DNA of 64,000 nucleotides from an uncultured bacterium (lineage in GTDB: Bacteria; Verrucomicrobiota; Kiritimatiellia; RFP12; CAIWXQ01), in contig CAIWXQ010000020.1 of the NCBI GenBank assembly GCA_903916675.1, positions 1 through 64,000 on the forward strand, read 5' to 3'. This document shows, piece after piece, positions 1 through 8,483 of the stretch. A program made the position numbers and the translations under genes. Below the pieces are notes generated by a model that was not told where the DNA came from, searched no databases, and saw only the letters and a program-made list of their open reading frames with translations. Every line of letters begins with the position of its first letter. Within the stretch, counting starts at the first letter, position 1.

Positions 1-2
1 AT

Positions 3-620
<618 letters not shown>

Positions 621-635
621 GGCGGAGCCTGCGTG

Positions 636-687
636 TCCGGACCCGTTTTGTCCGGATCGTACCCGCCAGCCGGCGGTCCACCGCCGG
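636..687. repeat. Two short intergenic hairpins after rpoD
   Basis: Two 7-bp perfect stems lie in tandem: TCCGGAC (636-642) with GTCCGGA (650-656), and CCGGCGG (670-676) with CCGCCGG (681-687). Neither is followed by a U-run, so they are not classical intrinsic terminators; they may stabilise or end the sigma factor mRNA. Confidence 0.4.
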
Positions 688-753
688 TCACCCGATGCGC
701 GCGCCGCCAGCCGCGGCTAACCTGAGACGACAACCATGTAAGGGAGGTATTCC

Positions 754-1167
754 TTGGAAAAGGTGTTGCAAGCAATCACGGAGTTTTTCATCAACAATGA
801 AGGCGCGCGGGCCTGGTCGGCCTTGGCCGGCCTGATCGTCGGTCTGATCTGCGGCCGCTGGCTGCGCTGGCGTCCGCGCCGGCGGGCCGGGTCCGGCGGC
901 GGTGGCGGCGACTGCATCGAGATCTACGTCGGCAACCTGAGCTACGAGATGACCGATACCCAGCTTCGCCGGGAATTCGAACGCTATGGCGCCGTGAAGT
1001 CGGCCCGCGTCATCGAGAACCGGTTTAACCACAAGTCCAAGGGGTTTGGCTTTGTCGAGATGCCGAACCGCCCCGAGGCCGAGGCTGCCATCAAGGGCTT
1101 GCATGACAAGGACCACATGGGCCGCAAGCTGCGCGTCAACGAGGCCAAGAACAAGTCGCGCGAATGA
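754..1167 (+). CDS. RRM-domain RNA-binding protein with N-terminal membrane segment
   Basis: A 137-residue protein with a single RNA recognition motif: RNP2 is IYVGNL near residue 54 and RNP1 is KGFGFVEM near residue 93, the surface that binds single-stranded RNA. Unlike the usual soluble single-RRM bacterial proteins, it begins with about 35 extra residues containing a hydrophobic stretch (AWSALAGLIVGLICGRWL, residues 20-37), followed by an Arg-rich and Gly-rich linker. This suggests membrane tethering with the RRM in the cytoplasm. The start is TTG at 754, supported by an AGGGAGG ribosome-binding site at 741-747. It is followed by a strong terminator, so it forms a short unit of its own. 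Confidence 0.88.
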   Translation: MEKVLQAITEFFINNEGARAWSALAGLIVGLICGRWLRWRPRRRAGSGGGGGDCIEIYVGNLSYEMTDTQLRREFERYGAVKSARVIENRFNHKSKGFGFVEMPNRPEAEAAIKGLHDKDHMGRKLRVNEAKNKSRE

Positions 1168-1193
1168 TTTTGCCGTAAGCAAAAGCATTTCTG

Positions 1194-1227
1194 ACGCCTC
1201 GGTCGTCCGGCCGGGGCGTTTTTCTTT
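1194..1227 (+). terminator. Rho-independent terminator after the RRM gene
   Basis: Stem ACGCCTC (1194-1200) pairs with GGGGCGT (1213-1219), one G-U pair allowed, followed by a T-rich tail to 1227. It separates the RRM gene from polA. Confidence 0.8.
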
Positions 1228-1242
1228 CCCGACGCCGCATTT

Positions 1243-1268
1243 TTCACTGTTCACTGTTCACTGTTCAC
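1243..1268. repeat. Heptamer microrepeat TTCACTG upstream of polA
   Basis: Three exact tandem copies of TTCACTG (1243-1249, 1250-1256, 1257-1263) plus a partial copy TTCAC. The array fills the space immediately before polA, where no Shine-Dalgarno sequence is visible. It belongs to the 7-8 nt microrepeat class seen elsewhere in this window. Confidence 0.85.
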
Positions 1269-1278
1269 GGTTTACTCT
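1250..1278 (+). promoter_or_regulatory. Candidate leaderless promoter of polA
   Basis: TTCACT (1250-1255), a 17-nt spacer, then TACTCT (1273-1278), which ends 6 nt before the polA ATG at 1285. The -35-like hexamer is part of the heptamer repeat. Transcription would start at or next to the start codon. The hexamers are weak matches to consensus. Confidence 0.35.
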
Positions 1279-1284
1279 TTTCTT

Positions 1285-4074
1285 ATGGACAAGCCTGCCC
1301 GTCTTTTTGTGATCGACGTCATGCCGCTGCTCTACCGTGGGCATTTCGTCTTCTTGCGCAACCCGCGCATGACCAGCGCGGGGGTCAACACCTCCGCGCT
1401 GCAGGGGTTTGCCTCGATTCTCTTCTCGATCCTCGACGAGCACGCGCCGTCCCACCTCGTGCTGGCGTTCGACTCCGCCACGCCGACCTTTCGCCACCAG
1501 CGTTATCCCGAATACAAGGCGCAGCGTCAGAAGGCACCCGAGGACATCGTTGCCGCCATCCCCATGGCCATCGAAATGGCCGCCGCGCTGCGCATCCCCG
1601 CTCTGCGCGTGGAAGGCTTCGAAGCCGATGACCTCCTGGGCACGCTCGCGGTCGAGGCCGCGAAGACCGGCCTGACCACCTGCCTTGTGACACCCGACAA
1701 GGATGCCGCCCAGCTTGTCAACGAGACCACCTTCCTGCTCCGCCCCGGCAAGGCTGGCGCGCCGCCGGAATTGCTCGACGCCGAAGGCGTCTGCCGCCTC
1801 TGGGGCGGTCTGCGCTCGCCGCGGCAGATGATCGACCTGCTCGGGCTCGAAGGCGACGCGTCGGACAACATTCCTGGCGTGGCAGGTGTCGGCGAGAAGA
1901 CCGCGCTGGCGCTGCTGCAGCAGTACGGCACGCTCGACGAGATTCTCGCCCATGCCGCCGAGCTCAAGGGAAAGCTGGCCGAGAAGGTTGCCGCTGGCCG
2001 CGCCGACGCACTCCTCAGCCGCGAGCTCGCCACCATTCGCACCGACGTGCCGCTGCCAATCGCGATTGCTGATCTGGCGCGAGCCGAGCCGGACGGTGAT
2101 GCGCTGCGCGCCGTGCTCGCCAAGTACGAACTAGTCCAGCTTGGGCGCAGATTGCTTGGCGAAACCGTCGCTGCCGTCGCGCCCGGCAAAACGTTCCGCA
2201 CGCTGGCCGACACGCCACACACCTACACCTGCGTGCAGACCGAAGGCGAACTGGCTGCGCTGCTGCGCGAGCTGACCATTGCCCCGGAATGGGCTTTTGA
2301 CACCGAGACCACCGGTGTCGAGGCGCGTCAGGCCCGGCTCGTCGGGATGTCGTTCGCCACGGCTCCCGGCCGCGCCTGGTACGTGCCGGTGCCGGCCGAG
2401 GCCGCGGCGCGCGACGCGCTGCTGGCGCGCTTTGCGCCGTTTTTTGCGAGCGCCAAAGCCGGCAAGGTTGCGCACAATCTCAAGTTCGACCTCACCATCC
2501 TGCGCCGCCACGGTCTGCGCCCCCTGCCGCCGGTGCACGACAGCATGCTGGCGCACTATGTCTACGACGCCGCCGAAAGGCATGGCCTCGATCACCTCGC
2601 GCGGTTGTTTTTGGACTACGACAAGATCACCACCGAACAGATAATCGGCGCAAAAGGCGCCGATCAGAAGAACATGGCCGACCTCGCACCCGGACAAATC
2701 TGCGACTACGCCGCCGAGGATGCCGACATCACGCTCCAGCTCTACCGGAAGCTGCAGCCGGAGGTCGTCAGCGGCGGCGGCCAGCGCGCGCTGGAGGAGT
2801 GCGAGGAGCCGCTGGTGGAAGTGCTGGCGGACATGGAAGATGAGGGGGTTCGCATCGATCCCGCCGTGCTGCAGGCATATTCGATCGAACTCGACCGCGA
2901 ACTGCGCGCGCTGGAGGCGCGCATCGGCGAATACGCGAACGTGGCAAGCTCGGCCGCGGCTGCCGCGCCAGCCGGCGAGCTGGCGCTGACGTCCGACACC
3001 AGCCGCACCACGTTCAACCTGGCCTCGCCCAAGCAGATGGGCGAGCTGCTCTTCGACCGGCTCAAGCTCGACCCGGATGCCAGGCGCACCGCCTCGGGAC
3101 AGTATGCCACGGACGAGGAGACCTTGCTGAGACTTGCCGGCCGCCACCCGATCATTGACCTGATCCTCGACCACCGCGCCTGCAGCAAGCTCAAATCGAC
3201 TTACGTAGACAAGCTCCCCGAGTGCATCGACCCTGCTACCGGCCGCGTTCATACCACCTTCAGTCAGGCGCTGACCGAGACCGGGCGGCTGTCGTCGTCC
3301 AACCCCAACCTCCAGAACATCCCGATCCGCACCGAGCGCGGCCGGCCGATCCGCGCCGCATTCGTGGCGCGCGATGCGGACCACATGCTGGTCTCGGCCG
3401 ACTACTCGCAGGTCGAACTGCGCGTGATGGCTGCGCTCAGCAACGACGAGGAAATGCGCGCGGCCTTCGCGCGCGGCGCGGATATTCACACGGAGACCGC
3501 GGTGCGCGTTTATGGCGTACTCCCCGCGCTGGTCACGCCCGAGATGCGCTCGCGCTGCAAGATGGTCAACTTCGGCATCATCTACGGCATCTCCGCCTTC
3601 GGGCTCAGCCAGCGCCTGGGCATCCCGCGCAAGCAGGCGGCAGATTTGATCGACGCCTATTTCACCCAGTATCCCGGCGTGAAGGCGTACATGGAAAAAA
3701 CCATCGCCTTTGCCCGGGAGCACGGCTACGTGCGCACGGCGCTGGGGCGCCGGCGATTCCTGCGCGACATCAACTCGCGCAACGCCACCGCGCGCCAGGC
3801 CGCGGAGCGCAATGCCATCAACACGCCGGTGCAGGGGACGGCCGCGGATTTGATCAAGCTCGCCATGGTGCGCATCCACCACGAACTGCGCGAGCGGAAG
3901 ATGCAGGGCCGCATGGTGCTGCAGGTGCATGATGAACTGCTCTTCGACGTGCCCCGGGCCGAGGAGGCGGTGGTGCGCGAGATCGTCCGGCGCTGCATGG
4001 TCAATGCCATGGATCTCGGCGTGCCGCTGGAGGTGGAGATCGGCAGCGGGCCGGACTGGCTAACGGCGCATTAA
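1285..4074 (+). CDS. polA: DNA polymerase I
   Basis: A full-length 929-residue family A DNA polymerase for Okazaki-fragment maturation and repair synthesis. Three domains are visible: the N-terminal 5'-3' (flap) exonuclease, about residues 1-290; a 3'-5' exonuclease, about 320-500, with its acidic motifs intact (FDTETTG near 338, HNLKFDL, and YAAEDAD); and the polymerase from about 520, with motif A DYSQVELR near 704, motif B KMVNFGIIYG near 758 and motif C QVHDELLFDV near 879. Both nuclease and polymerase activities therefore look functional. No Shine-Dalgarno sequence precedes the ATG; a TANNNT hexamer 6 nt upstream suggests leaderless translation. Confidence 0.98.
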   Translation: MDKPARLFVIDVMPLLYRGHFVFLRNPRMTSAGVNTSALQGFASILFSILDEHAPSHLVLAFDSATPTFRHQRYPEYKAQRQKAPEDIVAAIPMAIEMAAALRIPALRVEGFEADDLLGTLAVEAAKTGLTTCLVTPDKDAAQLVNETTFLLRPGKAGAPPELLDAEGVCRLWGGLRSPRQMIDLLGLEGDASDNIPGVAGVGEKTALALLQQYGTLDEILAHAAELKGKLAEKVAAGRADALLSRELATIRTDVPLPIAIADLARAEPDGDALRAVLAKYELVQLGRRLLGETVAAVAPGKTFRTLADTPHTYTCVQTEGELAALLRELTIAPEWAFDTETTGVEARQARLVGMSFATAPGRAWYVPVPAEAAARDALLARFAPFFASAKAGKVAHNLKFDLTILRRHGLRPLPPVHDSMLAHYVYDAAERHGLDHLARLFLDYDKITTEQIIGAKGADQKNMADLAPGQICDYAAEDADITLQLYRKLQPEVVSGGGQRALEECEEPLVEVLADMEDEGVRIDPAVLQAYSIELDRELRALEARIGEYANVASSAAAAAPAGELALTSDTSRTTFNLASPKQMGELLFDRLKLDPDARRTASGQYATDEETLLRLAGRHPIIDLILDHRACSKLKSTYVDKLPECIDPATGRVHTTFSQALTETGRLSSSNPNLQNIPIRTERGRPIRAAFVARDADHMLVSADYSQVELRVMAALSNDEEMRAAFARGADIHTETAVRVYGVLPALVTPEMRSRCKMVNFGIIYGISAFGLSQRLGIPRKQAADLIDAYFTQYPGVKAYMEKTIAFAREHGYVRTALGRRRFLRDINSRNATARQAAERNAINTPVQGTAADLIKLAMVRIHHELRERKMQGRMVLQVHDELLFDVPRAEEAVVREIVRRCMVNAMDLGVPLEVEIGSGPDWLTAH

Positions 4075-4127
4075 ACGCTTGGTGGCCACAGAGGGCGTAG
4101 AGGAAGATAGAGACCGCAGAGGAAGTA

Positions 4128-4155
4128 TTGGTGTCGGCTGCCGGGTTTTTATAAT
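4128..4155 (+). promoter_or_regulatory. Candidate promoter of the GH172-fucI unit
   Basis: TTGGTG (4128-4133), 16-nt spacer, perfect TATAAT (4150-4155). It lies about 75 nt before the DUF2961 start codon. Confidence 0.5.
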
Positions 4156-4180
4156 CTGGAATCTGCAATCAGGAATCTAA
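4153..4180. repeat. Heptamer microrepeat AATCTGG-type
   Basis: Four consecutive 7-nt units: AATCTGG, AATCTGC, AATCAGG, AATCTAA. The array overlaps the end of the TATAAT box and lies in the leader of the following gene. A related AATCTGG-AATCTTA sequence lies before ribE near 35452. Confidence 0.7.
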
Positions 4181-4229
4181 AACGCGGCCGTCCGGCGGGA
4201 ACGCAGAAAACGGGAAGAGCGGTGTCGCC

Positions 4230-5318
4230 ATGAACTTCAACGGACTGGGGATGCACCTGGGCAACCTTTCGCGGCTATCGCGGGCGCAGACGCGCTCGAT
4301 CAGCGCGGAGAACTTCACGGGCGAGAAGGGGAAGGGCGGCATGGCCACGGAGGGTGTCGGCGGCCAGGCCGCCGTGGACCTGGGGCGCGGGTGGAAAATC
4401 TCGCCTGCGGTGAAGATTCTGGCCGGACAGACCTTCACGCTGGCGGATATCCGCGGGCCGGGCGCAATTCAGCATATCTGGATGACTCCCACCGGTACCT
4501 ACCGCTTCAGCATCCTGCGCATTTACTGGGACGGCGAGGAGACGCCGTCGGTGGAGTGTCCGCTGGGCGATTTCTTTGCCAGCGCTTTCACCAGCTACAA
4601 TGTTTTCGCGCCGATCAGCTCACTGGCGGTGTGCGTCAACCCCGGCAATGCCTTCAACTGCTACTGGGAGATGCCGTTCCGCCGCCAGTGCCGCATCACG
4701 GTGGAAAACATCGGGTTTGAAGATATGGGCATCTACTACCAGGTAGACTACACGCTCACCGAAGTGCCGGAGGATGCCGCGTATTTCCACGCGCAGTTCC
4801 GGCGCACCAATCCACTGCCGTACAAAGCGGTCTACACGATTCTTGATAACGTCAAGGGTTGGGGGCACTACGTCGGTACCTATCTGGCCTGGGGCGTCAA
4901 CAGCAACGGCTGGTGGGGCGAGGGCGAAATCAAGTTCTTTCTCGACGGCGACGGCGAGTTCCCGACCATCTGCGGCACAGGGACCGAGGACTATTTCTGC
5001 GGCTCGTACAACTTCGAGAACAAGGTCACGAAGCAGTACCAGGAGTTCACCACCGCCTACGCGGGGATGCCGCATGTGGTGCGGCCGGACGGGCTCTACA
5101 TCTCGCAGCAGCGATTCAGCCTCTACCGCTGGCACATCATGGACCCCGTACGGTTCGGGAAGGACCTGCGCGTGACCATCCAGGCGCTCGGCTGGCGCGC
5201 CGGCAAGCGCTACCTGCCGCTGCAGGACGACATCGCCTCCGTGGCCTTCTGGTACCAGACCGAGCCGCACGCTAGATTTCCATCCCTGCCGGAACGCGAC
5301 GGGCTGGAGATCAACTGA
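4230..5318 (+). CDS. DUF2961 / glycoside hydrolase family 172 protein
   Basis: A 362-residue DUF2961 protein, the family classified as GH172, whose characterised members act on alpha-D-fructofuranosides and D-arabinofuranosides. The family signature GTGTEDYF (about residue 250) carries a conserved glutamate, and the aromatic WGVNSNGWWGEGEIKFFLDGDGEFPT block just before it is typical. No signal peptide is seen, so it acts in the cytoplasm unless exported by another route. A purine-rich GGAAGAG precedes the ATG. Thirty-six nt downstream is a FucI-family isomerase, and the two probably form an operon: the hydrolase would release the sugar the isomerase uses. The exact substrate is inference. Confidence 0.88.
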   Translation: MNFNGLGMHLGNLSRLSRAQTRSISAENFTGEKGKGGMATEGVGGQAAVDLGRGWKISPAVKILAGQTFTLADIRGPGAIQHIWMTPTGTYRFSILRIYWDGEETPSVECPLGDFFASAFTSYNVFAPISSLAVCVNPGNAFNCYWEMPFRRQCRITVENIGFEDMGIYYQVDYTLTEVPEDAAYFHAQFRRTNPLPYKAVYTILDNVKGWGHYVGTYLAWGVNSNGWWGEGEIKFFLDGDGEFPTICGTGTEDYFCGSYNFENKVTKQYQEFTTAYAGMPHVVRPDGLYISQQRFSLYRWHIMDPVRFGKDLRVTIQALGWRAGKRYLPLQDDIASVAFWYQTEPHARFPSLPERDGLEIN

Positions 5319-5354
5319 TGACGTTCTTTGTGGAATCGGTCATGGGAGGGTGAT

Positions 5355-7175
5355 ATGCCGCTGGATTTCGACGCTCTGGCGCGCACGCCGCGCCGCTTTC
5401 AGAAGCATGAGCGCATCTGGGTGGGGCATGCGCCGACCCTGGCCATTACGCCGGTGGCCGACGGGCGCACCGGCGCCTACGAGGCCAACCAGGCGGCCAC
5501 TTGGCGGCTGGTGGAGCGCGTCCACCGCCTGCTGGCCGATCAGGTCGTGCTGGCGGACGGCTTCCGTCCGCGTATCGTGGTGGCGCCGGAGATTGTCTAC
5601 GGTGCCCGGACCGCAGCTCTGGCCCAGACCCACTATGCCCGCGAAGGGGTGAGTGCCAACATCTGGGTAAGCCGCTCCTGGGCGTACAGCGATGAACTGA
5701 TGGGTGCCTGCATGGGTGTCGGATCCACCGAATGGCAGCAGGCCGCCTACGGCCTGAACCAGACCGACCGCCCCGGCGCGGTTTGGCTCAAGGCGTTTTG
5801 TTCGGCCATGGACGAGAAGATGCGCCCCATCTTCAGCATTTACAACCCCGACCTGGAATCGGAGGATGGCCCGCTGGCGCCGTACGTGGCCACCCGGCTG
5901 GTGCGGTTTGCGCGCGCCGCCTGTGCCGTGGCGGAGATGCGGGGGAAGAACTACCTCGGCATCGGCGGCGTCTCCATGGGGATCATCGGCAGCGATGTGC
6001 GGCGCAACACGCTGCTGCACTACTTCGGCATGGGGGCCGTCTCCGTCGACATGGCGGAGGTGCGCGGCCGTATGGATGAGGGATTCTACGATCGCGCCGA
6101 GGTCGCCCGTGCGTGCGACTGGCTGCGGAAGCACATCCGGCTCGATTTCGGCAAAGGACGACGCCCGCTGCCGCCAGACCGCCTGCTGGAAGAGTGCGTG
6201 AAGATGACTGTGATCGTGCGCGACCTCATGGTGGGGAATCCCGCGCTGGCAGCTCGCGACGTGGAGCGGGCGCAGGGGCACAACGCCATTGCCGCCGGCA
6301 CGCAGGGGCAGCGCGCGTGGACCGACCATTACCCCAATTTCGACCTGGTGGAATCGATGCTCTGCAGCTCGTTCGACTGGAACGGCTGGCGCCCGCCCAT
6401 GGTGGTCGCCACGGAGAACGACTGCAAGAACGCCATCGGGATGCTGGTGGCGCTTCTGCTCACAGGGACACCGCAGCTCTTTGCCGACATCCGCACCAAC
6501 TGGACGCCGGCCAGCGTCCGCCGGGCCACGGGGGTGGATGTGCGGAAGCTCGTCCCCGACGGCTTTATCGACAAGCGCAACTCCGGCGCCGGCGCGCTTG
6601 ATTTCGCGGCTTCGCCCTATGCGGCAGCCGGGGCGCGGCGCAACGCGGACATCCGGGCAGTGTACGAGGCGCTGCGCCACATGCCCGAACAGCAGACGCG
6701 CTTTGTTGCGGCTTGCTGCCGCGGCACCACGTACCGGAGTGCGGTGCTGGAGTATTTCCGCGGGGATGGACTCTCCAGCCAGTTCCACACGCCGGGACTG
6801 CTCCCCATGACCGCCTACCGCTACAACGTTCTCGGCGACGAGGTGACCTGCTCGGTGGTCGAAGGGGTGACCGTGGACCTGCCGGCCAAGGCTGCTCGCT
6901 ATATCACCGAACGGACCGACAAGAGCTGGCCCGAGACGTTCTGGGTGCCACGTGGGATGAGTTCATTTGACTATATGCGCCGCATCGGCCCCAACCACGA
7001 CGCCAACAGCTTCGGCCACATCGGTGCCGACCTGCTCACGTATAACGCCATGCTGCGCATTCCGGTCGACCTGCACAACGTCCCCGCGGAGGAGATCTTC
7101 CGCCCGACGTTGTGGGACCGCGTTGGCGGCGACGACTTCCGCGCCTGCGCAAAGCTCGGGCCAGTGTATGCCTGA
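5355..7175 (+). CDS. L-fucose/D-arabinose isomerase family protein
   Basis: A 606-residue aldose-ketose isomerase of the FucI family; family enzymes convert L-fucose to L-fuculose and also D-arabinose to D-ribulose, using Mn2+. Hallmark blocks match FucI along its length: RPGAVWLKA, YLGIGGVSMGIIGSDV, GHNAIAAGTQGQRAWTD, SSFDWNG, VVATENDCKNAIGML (metal-site glutamate), GHIGADLLTYNAMLRIPV and the final DFRACAKLGPVYA. The start is taken at ATG 5355 because a GGGAGGG site lies at 5344-5350; an upstream in-frame codon at 5328 lacks one. Coupling with GH172 suggests D-arabinose may be the physiological substrate, which is not proven. Confidence 0.9.
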   Translation: MPLDFDALARTPRRFQKHERIWVGHAPTLAITPVADGRTGAYEANQAATWRLVERVHRLLADQVVLADGFRPRIVVAPEIVYGARTAALAQTHYAREGVSANIWVSRSWAYSDELMGACMGVGSTEWQQAAYGLNQTDRPGAVWLKAFCSAMDEKMRPIFSIYNPDLESEDGPLAPYVATRLVRFARAACAVAEMRGKNYLGIGGVSMGIIGSDVRRNTLLHYFGMGAVSVDMAEVRGRMDEGFYDRAEVARACDWLRKHIRLDFGKGRRPLPPDRLLEECVKMTVIVRDLMVGNPALAARDVERAQGHNAIAAGTQGQRAWTDHYPNFDLVESMLCSSFDWNGWRPPMVVATENDCKNAIGMLVALLLTGTPQLFADIRTNWTPASVRRATGVDVRKLVPDGFIDKRNSGAGALDFAASPYAAAGARRNADIRAVYEALRHMPEQQTRFVAACCRGTTYRSAVLEYFRGDGLSSQFHTPGLLPMTAYRYNVLGDEVTCSVVEGVTVDLPAKAARYITERTDKSWPETFWVPRGMSSFDYMRRIGPNHDANSFGHIGADLLTYNAMLRIPVDLHNVPAEEIFRPTLWDRVGGDDFRACAKLGPVYA

Positions 7176-7254
7176 AGGCGGCGCGCGATGCGGATGCGTC
7201 AGCCCGCTGGATACGTGGTGGTTGAGGTTCGTGGCGCTTGACGCCGGAAAGCAA

Positions 7255-8223
7255 TCACCTCTCGAGCAGCGCCCGGATTTGGTCCGCCACGGCGTCGGTG
7301 GCGGCGCGGCCGGCGGCAATGGCCTGGGCGGAGCGGTGGAATTCGAGCGTTTCGATGTCGCCGACCAGCGGCTGGATGAGCAGCGCGGGCGGATGGAGCT
7401 TCAGGCGGCTGCGGGTGATCTGGTTCTCTGCTATGCGCACGGAGCGCGTGAGTACGTCGAAGATCGAGAGTCCCGGCGTCTCGCGGCGGAACCAGCGCTG
7501 CATGGCGTCGGCCATGGCACCCTGCATGCGCGGCGCCGACTGGCCGGCGTGCGCCATGATGGCGTCGACGGCGTCGGCCACAGCGCGGTTGGCGGGCTGT
7601 GCGTCCACGGCGGGCGGCGGTTCCTGGCCGCGGCCAGATTGGAGGTTGACGTCCACGGCGATGACGAGATCCGCGCCTAGAAGTTCGGCCACATCCACGG
7701 GAACCGGGTTGATCATGCCGCCGTCCACGAGGTGGCGTCCGTCGCGCAGGGCGGGAACGAAAATGCCGGGGATGGCAATGCTGGCGCGGATGGCTTCCAC
7801 CACGCCGCCCTGGCGGAGGATCACTGGCTCGCCGGAAAGGAGGTCGGCGGCCACGGTGGCGAAGGGGAGGGGAAGATCCTCGATGCGCGCCACGCCGACG
7901 ATCTCCTGAAGAAACTGCTGGATTCGCTTGCCGGTCAGAAGGCCGGCGCGCGGGAAATTGACTTCGACGAACAGGGCGGCCACACGGCGCCAGTCGAGGC
8001 GATGCGAGAGGTTTTCGAGCACGTCGAGCCGGCCTGCGGCAAACGTGGCACCCATAATCGAACCGATGCTGGTGCCGGCCACGCAGGAGACGGGGACACC
8101 CAGTTCGCTGAGGCGGCGCAGTACGCCCACGTGCGCCCAGCCGCGTGCACCACCGCTGCCCAGGGCCAGGCCGATGCGCGGCAAACGGGCGGTCGGAGAC
8201 GTCTTGCGGCTGGAGGGCGGCAT
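7255..8223 (-). CDS. Patatin-like phospholipase (RssA/NTE family)
   Basis: A cytoplasmic patatin-fold serine hydrolase of about 322 residues, expected to cleave acyl esters of phospholipids. The anion hole GLALGSGGARGWAHVG, nucleophile elbow GTSIG and catalytic Asp motif VDGGMINPVPV are all present, so the Ser-Asp dyad is complete. No signal peptide is visible. The frame extends upstream to 8352, but the first conserved residues come just after the ATG at 8223, and TTGACA-17-CATGAT (8259-8231) ends 7 nt before it, favouring this start as a leaderless message. It converges with the fucI homologue with 79 nt between stops. Confidence 0.87.
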   Translation of the reverse strand: MPPSSRKTSPTARLPRIGLALGSGGARGWAHVGVLRRLSELGVPVSCVAGTSIGSIMGATFAAGRLDVLENLSHRLDWRRVAALFVEVNFPRAGLLTGKRIQQFLQEIVGVARIEDLPLPFATVAADLLSGEPVILRQGGVVEAIRASIAIPGIFVPALRDGRHLVDGGMINPVPVDVAELLGADLVIAVDVNLQSGRGQEPPPAVDAQPANRAVADAVDAIMAHAGQSAPRMQGAMADAMQRWFRRETPGLSIFDVLTRSVRIAENQITRSRLKLHPPALLIQPLVGDIETLEFHRSAQAIAAGRAATDAVADQIRALLER

Positions 8224-8230
8224 GCGCGAG

Positions 8231-8259
8231 ATCATGCAGGGCAAGGCAGGTGTTGTCAA
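8231..8259 (-). promoter_or_regulatory. Promoter of the patatin gene
   Basis: On the minus strand, a perfect TTGACA (8259-8254), a 17-nt spacer and CATGAT (8236-8231), ending 7 nt before the ATG at 8223. The alternative ATG at 8235 would lie inside the -10 box. Confidence 0.5.
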
Positions 8260-8362
8260 TCGGCAGCAAGAACATAGCGAGCATTGATCTGTTGCCGCCT
8301 GCAGGCGCCTTCCGCCACTGCTCCATTCTGCACGCCTCATCCCGTTCCGCATCCGGCGGAGC

Positions 8363-8391
8363 TTGAAGTCAGCGCAACAGGCTGGTAAAGT
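8363..8391 (+). promoter_or_regulatory. Candidate promoter of ppdK
   Basis: TTGAAG (8363-8368), 17-nt spacer, TAAAGT (8386-8391), giving a leader of about 85 nt before the ppdK ATG. Confidence 0.45.
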
Positions 8392-8483
8392 AATTTGGTT
8401 TTTGCGTGTCTCGCCCGGACGGCGGGACGTTAACCCGAGTGCCAGCGCCCTGCATTGTCAGTGGCCGGAATTGGAGAAGCACC

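Noticed and set aside
2131-3930. A 599-codon antisense frame in polA
   Set aside because: Shadow of polA; His/Arg/Val-rich composition and no motifs.
5328-5354. Upstream start (5328) for the FucI-family gene
   Set aside because: It has no ribosome-binding site, and the added residues do not resemble the family. ATG 5355 has GGGAGGG in place.
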